A stretch of DNA of 64,000 nt from an uncultured Roseburia sp. GTDB taxonomy: Bacteria > Bacillota > Clostridia > Lachnospirales > Lachnospiraceae. The stretch is from NCBI GenBank assembly GCA_947088345.1, contig CAMUGE010000002.1, forward strand, positions 1 through 64,000, given 5' to 3'. The notes beneath the pieces were generated by a model. It ran no database searches, was not told where the DNA came from, and saw nothing but the letters and a program-made list of their open reading frames with translations. Both the position numbers and the translations under genes were made by a program. Positions 9,046 to 18,182 of this stretch are shown in pieces. Numbering within the stretch: the stretch's first letter is position 1; the number at the start of each line of letters is the position of its first letter.

Positions 9046-9078
9046 AAAAAGAACTGTCCGCTACGGCAGTTCTTTTTT
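9046..9078. terminator. Bidirectional terminator between prs and the DUF6465 gene
   Basis: AAAAAGAACTG pairs with CAGTTCTTTTTT (9067-9078) around a ten-base loop; A- and T-runs on both sides serve the two converging genes. A second hairpin (GCAGGAAGCTGC with GCAGCTTCTTGC, about 8994-9028) precedes it on the prs side. Confidence 0.75.
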
Positions 9079-9089
9079 GATGTACACTA

Positions 9090-9473
9090 TTAAAATAAAT
9101 CAACTTTCCCGGCAAATTTCTGATTGATTACATAATAAGCTGCGCTCTCTTCCGGCTTCAAATATACCTGAAGTGATTTAATGGACGATACTCTGTGGCC
9201 TGCTGCAATATACTGCTGCCTTGCCTGCTCTAATGCATCTTCCAACATGGTTTCTTTGCCCTGGAACTGGATGAAAATGTCTGGTTTAACCTGTTCTTTT
9301 ACTGTTTTCTTCTGGGTTTTGGCTGTTTTCTTTGCCGCTGTCTCTTTTACTTCCGTTGATTTTGCCGCTTTGGCAGGTGTTGTCTTGGCTGCTTTGGTGT
9401 CATTCGATTTTGTAGTGTCTTTCGCATCCACTGCCACTTTTTCTTCCGTTGCCGTTGCTTTTTCTCCTCGCAT
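9090..9473 (-). CDS. DUF6465-like Lys/Ala-rich protein
   Basis: The 127-residue product has a low-complexity Ala/Lys/Thr-rich N-terminal half (residues 1-60, resembling histone-like or disordered tails) and a compact C-terminal half with IFIQFQGKE, SSIKSLQVYLKPEE, AAYYVIN and a terminal GKVDLF. This C-terminal pattern fits the DUF6465 family common in Lachnospiraceae, whose function is unknown. AGGAGG precedes the ATG. It lies 18 bp after the HPr-like gene and may be cotranscribed with it. Confidence 0.75.
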   Translation of the reverse strand: MRGEKATATEEKVAVDAKDTTKSNDTKAAKTTPAKAAKSTEVKETAAKKTAKTQKKTVKEQVKPDIFIQFQGKETMLEDALEQARQQYIAAGHRVSSIKSLQVYLKPEESAAYYVINQKFAGKVDLF

Positions 9474-9491
9474 AAAGGACCTCCTAATAAA

Positions 9492-9746
9492 CTAATTACA
9501 AACTAAAAACTTTTCCATCGCTACCAATGCTTCCTGCTCATCGCTTCCGTTGACTACAATATTTACTGACATTCCTTTTGAAAGATTGAATGCCATAATC
9601 CCCATGATACTTTTTGCATTAATTCTGCGATTATCGCTTTCGAGCGTAATATCGCTGTCAAAACGACATGCCATCTGAACCAGCTCTGCAATCGGGTTAT
9701 TGTGACCTTCCGAAACATTTGAAACGATAACTTCTTTCTTGCTCAT
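9492..9746 (-). CDS. HPr-like phosphocarrier protein
   Basis: HPr passes phosphate from enzyme I to sugar-specific EII proteins, and its Ser46-phosphorylated form serves in catabolite repression. The 84-residue product keeps His15 (in GHNNPIAELV) and Ser46 (in AKSIMGIMAF) at exactly the canonical positions, but Arg17, which stabilises the phospho-histidine, is Asn. The start at 9746 gives this register. The altered active site suggests a regulatory HPr paralogue rather than the main PTS carrier. It lies between the large membrane-anchored protein gene and the DUF6465 gene on the same strand. Confidence 0.82.
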   Translation of the reverse strand: MSKKEVIVSNVSEGHNNPIAELVQMACRFDSDITLESDNRRINAKSIMGIMAFNLSKGMSVNIVVNGSDEQEALVAMEKFLVCN

Positions 9747-9886
9747 ATTCTTCCACTTCCTTCTATACAGACAAAAATCACCTATCAAAATATACTCTAT
9801 TACACAAGTTTTTGCAATAGTAACTACGAAAAACTGGTAAATTGAACAAATATTTTCTGCTGAAAAATAATTTTTGTGCATTTTTT

Positions 9887-12403
9887 TCAGATTGTAGTGT
9901 ATGCAAGATATATATTTCCCGCATTCTTAAAATCTTCCCTTGCCTGGTCCACATTTTTCCGATAGATTCCGCGCACAGGCTCATAGACTATAATCGTATT
10001 TGCATCATATCCAACGATCAGCAGAGCCTCGTTTGTTCCTGACATCGCAAAAACAGGCGTGCCGCAGCTTACATAATATAGTACTTCCTCAACGTCGCAG
10101 CCGGACAGATCAAAAACAGTGGCCTCTTTCATCGTATTGTTTAAAATTGACTTGGGAGTCTCCCCTCCTTCGATCATCGCCGCTGCGTTTATGTTGATTC
10201 CTTCATTCTGCAGCATTGCATTAATACACCGCGCCACACTGCCCGGCGTTTTATCCGCCTCCTCGTCATCCGGGTTCATCACCTGTGTCTGTGCCGATTT
10301 CCTGGATCGTTTCCAGACATACGCCATATCGCTATTTAAAACGACTCCCATATTTTCATTTGCCGCATGAATCGCATCCTCTACCTGATTTGTCATGCAC
10401 ACGACGTCTCCTTTTACATAGACATAATAGCGGTGCATAGTCTCCTCAGACGCAAGCGCAACCGATCGGTCTTCTTCAAGCAGCGTTTCTTTCGGAGTAA
10501 GAAGTTTCTGGGCCTTTTGCACAGATTCATTCGGAAGAACAATCTGCCACACAGTCTGCTTATCTCCGTCCTCCCGCGTATCCGCAAAGACAAGACGGGC
10601 GCCCTCCCCTTCTCTGTTCATAATCATATCTTCGTCGGCCGCCACATAAGTGATCCCATTGAATACTATGCGCTCAAGATACATCGTATAATCCTCTATC
10701 CGTATATCCGATACATAATAGTCATTCTTCTCATATGTCTTCAATGTTTTCGGCTGCTTCTGCGTAAGATCCGCAATGCAAACCTGATGCATCGGAAAAA
10801 TCTCATTGCCTGCCGCATCATTTAAAATCCTGTTCCTGTCTGCTATGCCATAAACAAAGTCCTCTTTCATAAAGCCAAGGGGCTTTAACACCTCTTCGCC
10901 GGATGCGCTTATCTCGCTTTTTGTCCCATCTGAAAGATTTAAAATATGGATCGCTGCATCTGTCTCCTCCTTAGTCCAGGCTACAAAACAATTTGATTCA
11001 GAGACAACAAATCTTCCGTCATCCAGATTTTTTACAAGTTCATTCACCTCGCGCGTATCAAGTTTGATTCCGTAGATACTGCCGCCAACCATAAGAAACA
11101 ATTCGCCTGCGTCATTTACATACATCAGCTGTCCCATTTCGGCACGCATCACCTCAAATGACTGCGCAGAGGGAATAAAAGCCTCCTCCTCGTTCGTATT
11201 GGAAGCGCTGTCATAATGATAAACCGCAACCCCGACCTGTCCTTCATGAATGCCGCGGTTCATATATCCGTATACCAGAAAATCTATACTTCCCGTTTCA
11301 TCCACACGCATAATCCGAATATCATGCTCCCCATAATTTTCCCGGTCGTCAATACCCTCATATCCGCGAAAGCTAAATACTTTTGCCAATGTATTTGCAT
11401 CCTGATGAAAACACCATAACGCTCCCTGCTGTACAAAGGCTACAGAATTACCCGCCTCATTTGCTTTATATTCAATGTCAGCCGAACGTATTCCCAAATC
11501 TATTTTATTTTCATGAATATTTACATTTTCTCCCCGGAAAATCTGTTCCACAGTACGCTCAAAATTCAAAAGATAAGTTCGGCTCTCCGTGTAACGTATC
11601 CGATAATATTCCTCCACATTAAAATATTCACTTTCTCCCTGCTCATTGACGCTGGCTATGGCATATTCAAGAACAATCACATTGTACGTATCCGTAATCT
11701 CCTTGATTGACGGAACCGGGTCTGTCAGCCGCTCTACGGCAAGATCTGCCCATCCGATCTGTTTTAGGGATGAATGCAGTGAAGTAAAGTGAAGCGTAGT
11801 GTTGTCCTCGGTCATCTTTTCCATATAAGTAGCAAGCGTTCCAACCGTCTCCGGGTTAAATGTCGTGTCATTATAATTTAAAGTAAATTCCACACATTCC
11901 TCAACGTGACTCCCCTCAGATTCCATAATACGCGTATAGTAGTAGATCGTCTGCGTTCCACAGGAAAGTTTGATTAAAAGCAGATATTCGGTATTCTTCT
12001 CAATTAAATTCTGTATGGTAAGATCCGCCGAGATTTGCCCTTTTGTCTCCGTATAGTGTTCCACCTCCGCATCCGCAATCAATCGCTTTGCATCAAGACT
12101 GCGAATCTCATACGAAATTCCGCTGACAGCCATATGATAAGTACGTATGATAATCGGCAGTATCCTGTCGCTTTCGATCGGCGTAATAGCATCTCTCATA
12201 TATGCGGCGTCCATCTGTGTGATATACCCATGTAATTCATTGATCTGTGTCCCGTTATGAAACAGCGAAATTACCGGAAGTTTTGCCTCCGTCATTTCTG
12301 TCGTCAGATCTTCATTAGCATAATTCATCATATTTCCAAATATCAGAACCGAGCCAAAAAAAACAAGAATCAGCACGGCCGCTTTTATAACACCTTTAGA
12401 CAA
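9887..12403 (-). CDS. Large membrane-anchored extracytoplasmic protein of unknown function
   Basis: The 838-residue product has one N-terminal membrane anchor (about residues 5-24) and a long extracytoplasmic part. Residues 300-640 read like repeated beta-strand blades (GALWCFHQD, GSIYGIKLDTREVNELV, AIHILNLSDGTKSEI), suggesting a beta-propeller. The last 110 residues (ARCINAMLQNEGI, GCDVEEVLYYVSCGTPVFAM, ALLIVGYD, TIIVYEPVRG) look like a C39-type papain-like fold, though a catalytic Cys before the helix is not evident. The start is TTG at 12403 with AAAGGA upstream. I do not recognise a named family. Confidence 0.6.
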   Translation of the reverse strand: MSKGVIKAAVLILVFFGSVLIFGNMMNYANEDLTTEMTEAKLPVISLFHNGTQINELHGYITQMDAAYMRDAITPIESDRILPIIIRTYHMAVSGISYEIRSLDAKRLIADAEVEHYTETKGQISADLTIQNLIEKNTEYLLLIKLSCGTQTIYYYTRIMESEGSHVEECVEFTLNYNDTTFNPETVGTLATYMEKMTEDNTTLHFTSLHSSLKQIGWADLAVERLTDPVPSIKEITDTYNVIVLEYAIASVNEQGESEYFNVEEYYRIRYTESRTYLLNFERTVEQIFRGENVNIHENKIDLGIRSADIEYKANEAGNSVAFVQQGALWCFHQDANTLAKVFSFRGYEGIDDRENYGEHDIRIMRVDETGSIDFLVYGYMNRGIHEGQVGVAVYHYDSASNTNEEEAFIPSAQSFEVMRAEMGQLMYVNDAGELFLMVGGSIYGIKLDTREVNELVKNLDDGRFVVSESNCFVAWTKEETDAAIHILNLSDGTKSEISASGEEVLKPLGFMKEDFVYGIADRNRILNDAAGNEIFPMHQVCIADLTQKQPKTLKTYEKNDYYVSDIRIEDYTMYLERIVFNGITYVAADEDMIMNREGEGARLVFADTREDGDKQTVWQIVLPNESVQKAQKLLTPKETLLEEDRSVALASEETMHRYYVYVKGDVVCMTNQVEDAIHAANENMGVVLNSDMAYVWKRSRKSAQTQVMNPDDEEADKTPGSVARCINAMLQNEGININAAAMIEGGETPKSILNNTMKEATVFDLSGCDVEEVLYYVSCGTPVFAMSGTNEALLIVGYDANTIIVYEPVRGIYRKNVDQAREDFKNAGNIYLAYTTI

Positions 12404-12430
12404 ACTTTTAACCTATCCTTTCAAACAAAA

Positions 12431-12457
12431 ATAGCTATCGCAAGACACGATAGCTAT
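12431..12457 (-). terminator. Terminator after the SleC-like operon
   Basis: ATAGCTATCG and CGATAGCTAT form a perfect ten-base stem with a seven-base loop. On the minus strand a T-rich run follows, so it closes transcription from the spore operon. Confidence 0.75.
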
Positions 12458-12518
12458 ATTGTATGCATTTTTGTAAAAAACTGCAATCATTTTTGAAAAA
12501 ATTTCTATAACAAACTTT

Positions 12519-13034
12519 TTACCACCATCTTCTGCAGCGACGGTGTCTACACCTTCTTTTATACATCTCATTGTTCAGCAATACGCCGATCAGACTCCGG
12601 AATGGATCTCGCTGCGGCGGACGGCCATGCGGCGGACCATACGGCGGCGGACCTCCCGGACCTCCATGCGGCGGACGGCCGGGCGGCGGGCCATACGGCG
12701 GCCGTCTCATCTCTTCTGCTTCCACACCCGCCCCTGATTGTTCCTCCTGATCGGCCATATTTTGATAAATCCGGTCAACGACCGTCTCAAGCATCAGTCG
12801 ATCCGGATATTCATCAAACATCAAACTTCCCTCATATTCCATTTTATCGCATTCGTCTTCCACATATTCCAGTATTTTCCCGACTTCCCTTGGATAGAGT
12901 TCTTTCATGCGATCCATATCTTTTTCATATTCCAACTCTGTCAGATATAAATTCTGCATGGGGTAACTCATATAAAACGGCATTTTCGGTACGTCAAACT
13001 GAGGATAAAAAAGCTGTTCCTGTTTATAATCCAC
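12519..13034 (-). CDS. Proline/arginine-rich small protein, possibly spore-associated
   Basis: The start is a GTG at 13034 with GAGGAG seven bases upstream; a longer frame to 13103 lacks such a site. The 171-residue product has an acidic helical N-terminal half (residues 20-100, with YEKDMDRMKELYPREVGKIL) and a C-terminal region of PPYGPP, GRPPHGG and GGPPPYGPP repeats ending in a basic RRCRHRRCRRWW tail. It lies 61 bp behind the SleC-like gene and shares its terminator, which suggests a spore coat or cortex role by context only. The Pro-Gly repeat recalls coat proteins. Confidence 0.6.
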   Translation of the reverse strand: MDYKQEQLFYPQFDVPKMPFYMSYPMQNLYLTELEYEKDMDRMKELYPREVGKILEYVEDECDKMEYEGSLMFDEYPDRLMLETVVDRIYQNMADQEEQSGAGVEAEEMRRPPYGPPPGRPPHGGPGGPPPYGPPHGRPPQRDPFRSLIGVLLNNEMYKRRCRHRRCRRWW

Positions 13035-13095
13035 TCTGTCTCTCCTCAAAACCACTTCACTTTTATCGTATGCCGCCCTGCAAAAAAGGTTACTC

Positions 13096-14358
13096 TTACA
13101 CAAGTTCCGCTATTCTGGTCACCCCGACGTATATTTCCGAGATTTTATACCAGGTACTGTAATCGATGACTCCTGTCACCGGAAGGCCAAAAATTGCCTG
13201 AAACTTTTCGACCGCCTCCCTTGTTGCAGGGCCGTAGATGCCGTCCGGCGTTATCGTCGGAATCGCCGGATAGTTGCGGGAGATACGCGCAAGCTGTTCC
13301 TGCACCTGCATGACCTTTTCTCCGGTGGAGCCGATGGTCAGGTCAACTCTCGGCCACGAAGCCGGAATGCCGGAGATTTCCTCCGCCGTATTAATATACA
13401 TATTGCTGCCATAATAATAGCGCAGAATCTCAATTGCGCTATAGTTTTGATCACCAAGATATTTACTGCCCCACTGGCTTAACCAGTTGCTGCAGGTCAC
13501 GCGCTGACCGTCACAGTATTGCGTTAAAATAGGCTGTCTGACATTCGGCCTGGAGAGATAATTCTGGAACATCTCATCCACGATACGGGAAATATTGCGG
13601 AAAATGTTTCTGCCATAGGAAAACTTCTGGTCAAACGCCGTGGACGTCGTAATTGTAAATGTGTATCCTTTATTCCGATACCACTCCGTATAGACGCGAT
13701 TCATCGTAAACGACATGATTGCCAGAATATTCGCACGCAGCGTGGCATCCGGCCATGTCGCATAAATCTCGCTGGAAGCGACATTTTTGATGTAATCGCG
13801 ATATCGCACATAATAGTTATCAGCCGTAGAATCAGACGGCGCGCCATCATGTACAATCACATACTCCGGCACTACAACACGGCTTAGAACAATTTCTCCT
13901 GACTCACTGACCGGCTTAATTTCGGACTCGGCTATTTTAGGCGGAAAATTGCCAAATAGCGTATTGACCGGAATCACGATCGTATCAATCGGATTGCCTG
14001 GCGCATTCTCCTGACTCATACGCACATCCTGCAGTGAAACTTCACCGGACAGCAGCTGAATACCCGAAACAGTAACCGGGCGAAATCCGTCCGCCGTTAC
14101 AGTAACCGTGTACTGCGAAAACGGCTGCGATTCGCTTGGTTCCATCGAATACTCGAGCGGAGGAGTCGGCAGCACAACCTCCTCGGACATACCCGAAGAA
14201 TCGCTCTGTACTTCCTCTATGGGACTATCCGGATCACCGGAATAAGAAATTCGGATCTTAGCATTTTCAATTGGTATATTTCCGTCGCGCGAAAGCACCT
14301 GTACTTTCAATTCTCCTTCGTCTACGCTGTCATTCTGCGCATATCTGATATTTCGCAT
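13096..14358 (-). CDS. sleC: SleC-like spore cortex-lytic enzyme
   Basis: SleC is a proenzyme that cleaves spore cortex peptidoglycan during germination in clostridia. The 420 residues, close to the length of known SleC proteins, show a beta-rich N-terminal pro-region (about 10-110), a SpoIID-like central part (about 165-320, with RANILAIMSFTMNRVYTEWY and the CDGQRVTC motif) and a C-terminal peptidoglycan-binding domain (about 335-410, GSTGEKVMQVQEQL then GPATREAVEKFQ). No signal peptide is obvious, as in forespore-made enzymes. The assignment rests on domain order. A proline-rich protein gene follows. Confidence 0.82.
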   Translation of the reverse strand: MRNIRYAQNDSVDEGELKVQVLSRDGNIPIENAKIRISYSGDPDSPIEEVQSDSSGMSEEVVLPTPPLEYSMEPSESQPFSQYTVTVTADGFRPVTVSGIQLLSGEVSLQDVRMSQENAPGNPIDTIVIPVNTLFGNFPPKIAESEIKPVSESGEIVLSRVVVPEYVIVHDGAPSDSTADNYYVRYRDYIKNVASSEIYATWPDATLRANILAIMSFTMNRVYTEWYRNKGYTFTITTSTAFDQKFSYGRNIFRNISRIVDEMFQNYLSRPNVRQPILTQYCDGQRVTCSNWLSQWGSKYLGDQNYSAIEILRYYYGSNMYINTAEEISGIPASWPRVDLTIGSTGEKVMQVQEQLARISRNYPAIPTITPDGIYGPATREAVEKFQAIFGLPVTGVIDYSTWYKISEIYVGVTRIAELV

Positions 14359-14588
14359 ACCTGTCTGTTTTACCTCGAAGCTGATCTATTCCTGACTATT
14401 GTATGCAGTTAACAGACAGATTGTTCCAATTACGAGACAAATTTATGAGACAGTTATCCTTACGATATTACACGAGCGCCATCTCTTTGTACGCAATATT
14501 GAGAATTATGCATACCCCAAAATGCGTCTTTGGAGCAATTTTTGTATATCAGGCGTAACAGCGAAGACGAAAGCTGTTTTGTTATATT

Positions 14589-16415
14589 TTATTCGACTGT
14601 AACAACTTTTGCAAGATTTCTTGGCTTATCCACATCAAATCCCTTATCCGACGAGACGTAATAGGCAAGCAGCTGCAGCGCTGCAGATGCAGGCATTACC
14701 ATAAATGCGTCCTGCATATCCGGCAGCAGAAACGTCCGGTAATCCTCGTTTACACTGCCAGCAAGCGATTTTTTGATAAAAAGAACGATATCAGCCCCTC
14801 GCGCGCGCACTTCTCTGATATTTGACATCTCTTTGGACATCAGCTTCTCCTGCGTCACGGAAGCAATCACAGGTGTATTCTGCGTAATCAGTGCAATCGG
14901 ACCATGCTTTAATTCCCCGGATGCATAGGCCTCGGAATGAATATAGGATACTTCCTTTAATTTCAGCGATCCCTCCTGTAATATGGAATAATCAAGCCCA
15001 CGGCCGATCATAAACAGATCTTTTGCATCCAGTACGTTATTTGCAAGCAGATGAATATCCCGTCTTTCTGCCAGAACCTTTTCCACTGCTTCCGGCGTTC
15101 TCTGCAATTCACGAATAAAGCTCTGCGTCTCCTCCGTAGTAAATACGTCTCGGCAATGAGCCATTTTTGCGACGATCAGATAGAGAACAGCAAGCTGCGT
15201 CGTATACGCTTTTGTACTCGCAACCGCAATCTCCGGCCCCGCGTTTGTAAACAGCACATAGTCGCTTTCACGCGCAATCGAGGAACCCTTTACATTGAGG
15301 ATAGACAGACACTTTGCGCCTCTTAATCTGGCATATTTGACCGCTTCTAACGTATCAATCGTCTCCCCGGACTGTGAAATCGCAATTACGAGCGTTTTCT
15401 CGTCCAGTACCGGATCAGAATACATAAACTCGGAGGCCATCTCAACATCAATATGCATATGGAGGATAGACTTGACAAGGGCCTGCGCCACCAGACCGGA
15501 ATGCATTGCCGTCCCACAGGCAACGATCGTCACACGCTCGCAGTCCGTAAACAGCGAATCCGGCACCCCTTCCCTTGTAAAATCAGGCATACCTCCTGCA
15601 ACACGGCACTCTATTGTGCGCTCTATTGCTTTCGGCTGTTCCATAATCTCTTTTTCCATGTAAAACGGATAACCGTTTTTGCCCGCACTGTTTAACTCCC
15701 AGTCTGCCGAGAGAAATTCCGGTTTCTTTTCATTTCCTTCCAGATCAAACAGCATAACCCGATCCCTGTGCAGCTCCAATATATGATACTCAGGCACAAC
15801 AAAATAACGATTTGTAAAACGGCAGAGCGCTGTCAGATCAGAGGCAAGCATGGCTCCTTCCTCACAGACTGTAGCCACAACAGGGCTGACATTTCTGGTC
15901 GAATAAATCACGCCCGGCCGATCCGCAAAAAGAACAACAAGCGCAAATGTTCCTTTTAATTTGGAGACTGTCTTTTTGATCGCGTCATGCGGATTCCCAT
16001 CGTAATAATGGTTTAAAAGTGCAGCTACAACCTCGCTGTCTGTCTCCGACTTAAGCTGTTCTCCAAGATCGTAATGCGCTGCCAGTTCCCTGAAATTTTC
16101 TATAATTCCGTTATGAACAAGCGTCACTTCACCCACACAATGAGGATGTGCATTTGCATCACTGACGCCCCCGTGTGTCGCCCATCTCGTATGTCCAATA
16201 CCGCAGCCCTCTGCCTGCTCCGTAAAAAATTTTTCTGATTCGCAGATCACACGCAGATCACTGACACGCCCGGCACATTTTATAACATGCGGCCCCTCAT
16301 GCCCTTCCACTGCTATCCCGGCGCTGTCGTACCCTCTGTACTCCAGCAAGTCAAGCGAATCTAACAGTACGTCTTTTACATTTTCCTCACCCGTATAACC
16401 GATAATTCCGCACAT
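14589..16415 (-). CDS. glmS: Glutamine--fructose-6-phosphate aminotransferase GlmS
   Basis: GlmS makes glucosamine-6-phosphate from fructose-6-phosphate and glutamine, the first step to UDP-GlcNAc and cell wall. The 608-residue protein begins MCGIIGYTG, giving the N-terminal nucleophile Cys after Met removal, followed by HTRWATHGG and the two SIS domains with ACGTAMHSG, ISQSGETIDT and a C-terminal KPRNLAKVVTVE. Length is standard. Only 28 bases separate it from the upstream gene, so the glmS ribozyme seen in many Firmicutes cannot be present directly upstream. Confidence 0.97.
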   Translation of the reverse strand: MCGIIGYTGEENVKDVLLDSLDLLEYRGYDSAGIAVEGHEGPHVIKCAGRVSDLRVICESEKFFTEQAEGCGIGHTRWATHGGVSDANAHPHCVGEVTLVHNGIIENFRELAAHYDLGEQLKSETDSEVVAALLNHYYDGNPHDAIKKTVSKLKGTFALVVLFADRPGVIYSTRNVSPVVATVCEEGAMLASDLTALCRFTNRYFVVPEYHILELHRDRVMLFDLEGNEKKPEFLSADWELNSAGKNGYPFYMEKEIMEQPKAIERTIECRVAGGMPDFTREGVPDSLFTDCERVTIVACGTAMHSGLVAQALVKSILHMHIDVEMASEFMYSDPVLDEKTLVIAISQSGETIDTLEAVKYARLRGAKCLSILNVKGSSIARESDYVLFTNAGPEIAVASTKAYTTQLAVLYLIVAKMAHCRDVFTTEETQSFIRELQRTPEAVEKVLAERRDIHLLANNVLDAKDLFMIGRGLDYSILQEGSLKLKEVSYIHSEAYASGELKHGPIALITQNTPVIASVTQEKLMSKEMSNIREVRARGADIVLFIKKSLAGSVNEDYRTFLLPDMQDAFMVMPASAALQLLAYYVSSDKGFDVDKPRNLAKVVTVE

Positions 16416-16443
16416 ATATTTTCCTCATTTCTTAATTTTATTC

Positions 16444-16884
16444 TTAGCCGTCCAAACCCGAACGCGGCTTTGTTTCCTCTCCCTGTAAAAGCACACGCTC
16501 TGCAATTTTAACCGCATCCTGAATACAGTCTGTACATTCCCGCAAAACTACGCCCGTTTCCACTCCCTTTAATTCTTTACAAATCATAGAATGATTCTGC
16601 TCTATAAACGATTTTGTTATTGTTCTGCTTAATTTTAACGTAGAGGCGCCGGAATCGGGATGCTCCAGATTTCTGGAACTGTTTTTGTACCCTGCCGCCA
16701 TAACGGCGCCCACAACGGCGCCGCACACGGAACTCATATCGCCCATCCCGACTCCAAATCCCTCGCAAATCGCAAACAGCTCTTCCTCCGGCAGCTCCAA
16801 TACATCTGCAAAACTGCAGATCACTGCCTGCGCACAGTTATATCCTTTTTTTCGCAGCAAAAGCGCTTTCTCACTTCTCTCCAT
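16444..16884 (-). CDS. C_GCAxxG_C_C family redox-type protein
   Basis: The 146-residue product has the family signature: GYNCAQAV near residue 14-21, CEGFGVGMGDMSSVCGAVVGAV with the GxGMG and CGA elements, and the paired C-x-x-C (ECTDC) near the C-terminus. Members are small cysteine-rich proteins often annotated as split-soret or putative redox proteins; the exact role is unknown. I chose the ATG at 16884 with GGAG seven bases upstream rather than the longer frame to 16935, which would overlap the ilvE terminator. It lies 28 bp before glmS. Confidence 0.8.
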   Translation of the reverse strand: MERSEKALLLRKKGYNCAQAVICSFADVLELPEEELFAICEGFGVGMGDMSSVCGAVVGAVMAAGYKNSSRNLEHPDSGASTLKLSRTITKSFIEQNHSMICKELKGVETGVVLRECTDCIQDAVKIAERVLLQGEETKPRSGLDG

Positions 16885-16925
16885 AATTTCACTCCATTCT
16901 CGGTCTCTCCATATAACAAAAATAG

Positions 16926-16950
16926 AAAAAAGCATCCTGTAAGGGTGCTT
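16926..16950 (-). terminator. Terminator of ilvE
   Basis: On the minus strand AGCACCC and GGATGCT pair (one mismatch) and are followed by TTTTTTC, 45 bp after the ilvE stop. Confidence 0.65.
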
Positions 16951-16994
16951 ATTTCCAAAAATCTATGATGTCTTGTATCTTTTTGTATGATATT

Positions 16995-18059
16995 TCAGCA
17001 AACCTGCACTGTCCATCCGTATTTGTCCTCTAACTTGCCCCACTGGATGCCTGTCAGTGTATCGTACAGCCTGTGTGTCAGCTCGCCTGTCTTAAAATCA
17101 TTGATTGTGACTACATCGTCCCTGTAGCGCAGTTCTCCAACCGGTGAAATAACTGCTGCCGTACCGGTGCCAAATACTTCCTCCAGCGCACCGTCATGAC
17201 CTGCTTTCATCAGATCATCAATAGAGAGTCTCGTCTCATTCACCTTGTATCCCCAGTCTTTGAGCAGCCGTATCATAGAATCCCTTGTCACGCCCGCCAG
17301 AACGGTTCCTTCAATCGGCGCCGTATAAATTTCTCCCGCAATTTTAAACATAATATTCATGGTTCCGACTTCTTCCACGTACTTGCGATGCTCGCCGTCA
17401 AGCCATAATACCTGGGAATAGCCCATTTTTTCTGCTTTCACCTGGCCTAAAATAGAACCTGCATAATTGCCGCCGCATTTTGTAAAACCTGTACCGCCTT
17501 TAACCGCGCGTACAAGCTCGTCTTCCACTAAAATTTTGACCGGATTAATCCCCTCCGCATAATATGCTCCGACCGGACAGCAGATCACCATAAAACGGTA
17601 TGCTGTCGCCATATGCACGCCAAGCGCAGACTCGGTAGCAAACATAAACGGCCTGATATAAAGAGACGTTTCCGGCTCTGACGGTACCCAGTCCGCTTCT
17701 GTCTTAACAAGCGTTTTTACTGCCTCAACAAACATATCGACCGGAAATTCCGGCATACAAAGTCTTGCGTTGGAGGTAATCATCCGCTTTGCATTCATAT
17801 CCGGACGGAACAGCTGAATCCTGCCATCGGCCGTGCGGTATGCCTTTAATCCTTCGAATGTTTCCTGCGCATAGTGCAGCGTCACACAGGCAGGATCTAA
17901 TGTAATCTGCCCGTAAGGCACGATCCTCGCATCTTTCCAGCCCTCTTCTCTCGTCCAGTCCATCAAAAACATATAGTCTGTCATGTATTTGCCGAATCCG
18001 AGATTTTTCTGATCCGGCTTTTCTTTCAGCTGCTCTCTTTTCTCAAACCTGATCTCCAT
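16995..18059 (-). CDS. ilvE: Branched-chain amino acid aminotransferase IlvE
   Basis: This PLP enzyme interconverts Leu, Ile and Val with their 2-oxo acids. The 354 residues carry HYAQETFEGLKAYR (around 62-75), the PLP lysine K194 in GFTKCGGNYAGS, EEVGTMNIMF and GTAAVISPVG near the C-terminus. Length fits the larger class II form. It has its own promoter and terminator, so it is probably monocistronic. A leucine-pathway gene (leuA-like) lies at the far right end of the window. Confidence 0.95.
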   Translation of the reverse strand: MEIRFEKREQLKEKPDQKNLGFGKYMTDYMFLMDWTREEGWKDARIVPYGQITLDPACVTLHYAQETFEGLKAYRTADGRIQLFRPDMNAKRMITSNARLCMPEFPVDMFVEAVKTLVKTEADWVPSEPETSLYIRPFMFATESALGVHMATAYRFMVICCPVGAYYAEGINPVKILVEDELVRAVKGGTGFTKCGGNYAGSILGQVKAEKMGYSQVLWLDGEHRKYVEEVGTMNIMFKIAGEIYTAPIEGTVLAGVTRDSMIRLLKDWGYKVNETRLSIDDLMKAGHDGALEEVFGTGTAAVISPVGELRYRDDVVTINDFKTGELTHRLYDTLTGIQWGKLEDKYGWTVQVC

Positions 18060-18130
18060 GATCCTTTCATCCCTTTCTTCTCATTCGCCATAGGAACGGC
18101 AATCCCTTTTGGATTACGTTTTCTGAACCT

Positions 18131-18159
18131 ATTATGATACTTTAGTTCTGCGCTGTCAA
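18131..18159 (-). promoter_or_regulatory. Sigma-A promoter of ilvE
   Basis: On the minus strand TTGACA (18159-18154) is followed after 17 bp by CATAAT (18136-18131). About 70 bp of leader separate it from the start codon; it holds a small AATCC/GGATT hairpin but is too short for a T-box. Confidence 0.75.
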
Positions 18160-18182
18160 GTACGTATTGGCAGGGAAACGTC

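Noticed and set aside
12543..13162. Plus-strand ORFs opposite the proline-rich small gene
   Set aside because: Mirror reading of a GC-rich repeat; the minus strand has the ribosome binding site and operon context.
16416..16443. glmS ribozyme upstream of glmS
   Set aside because: Only 28 bases separate glmS from the preceding gene; the ribozyme needs well over 100.
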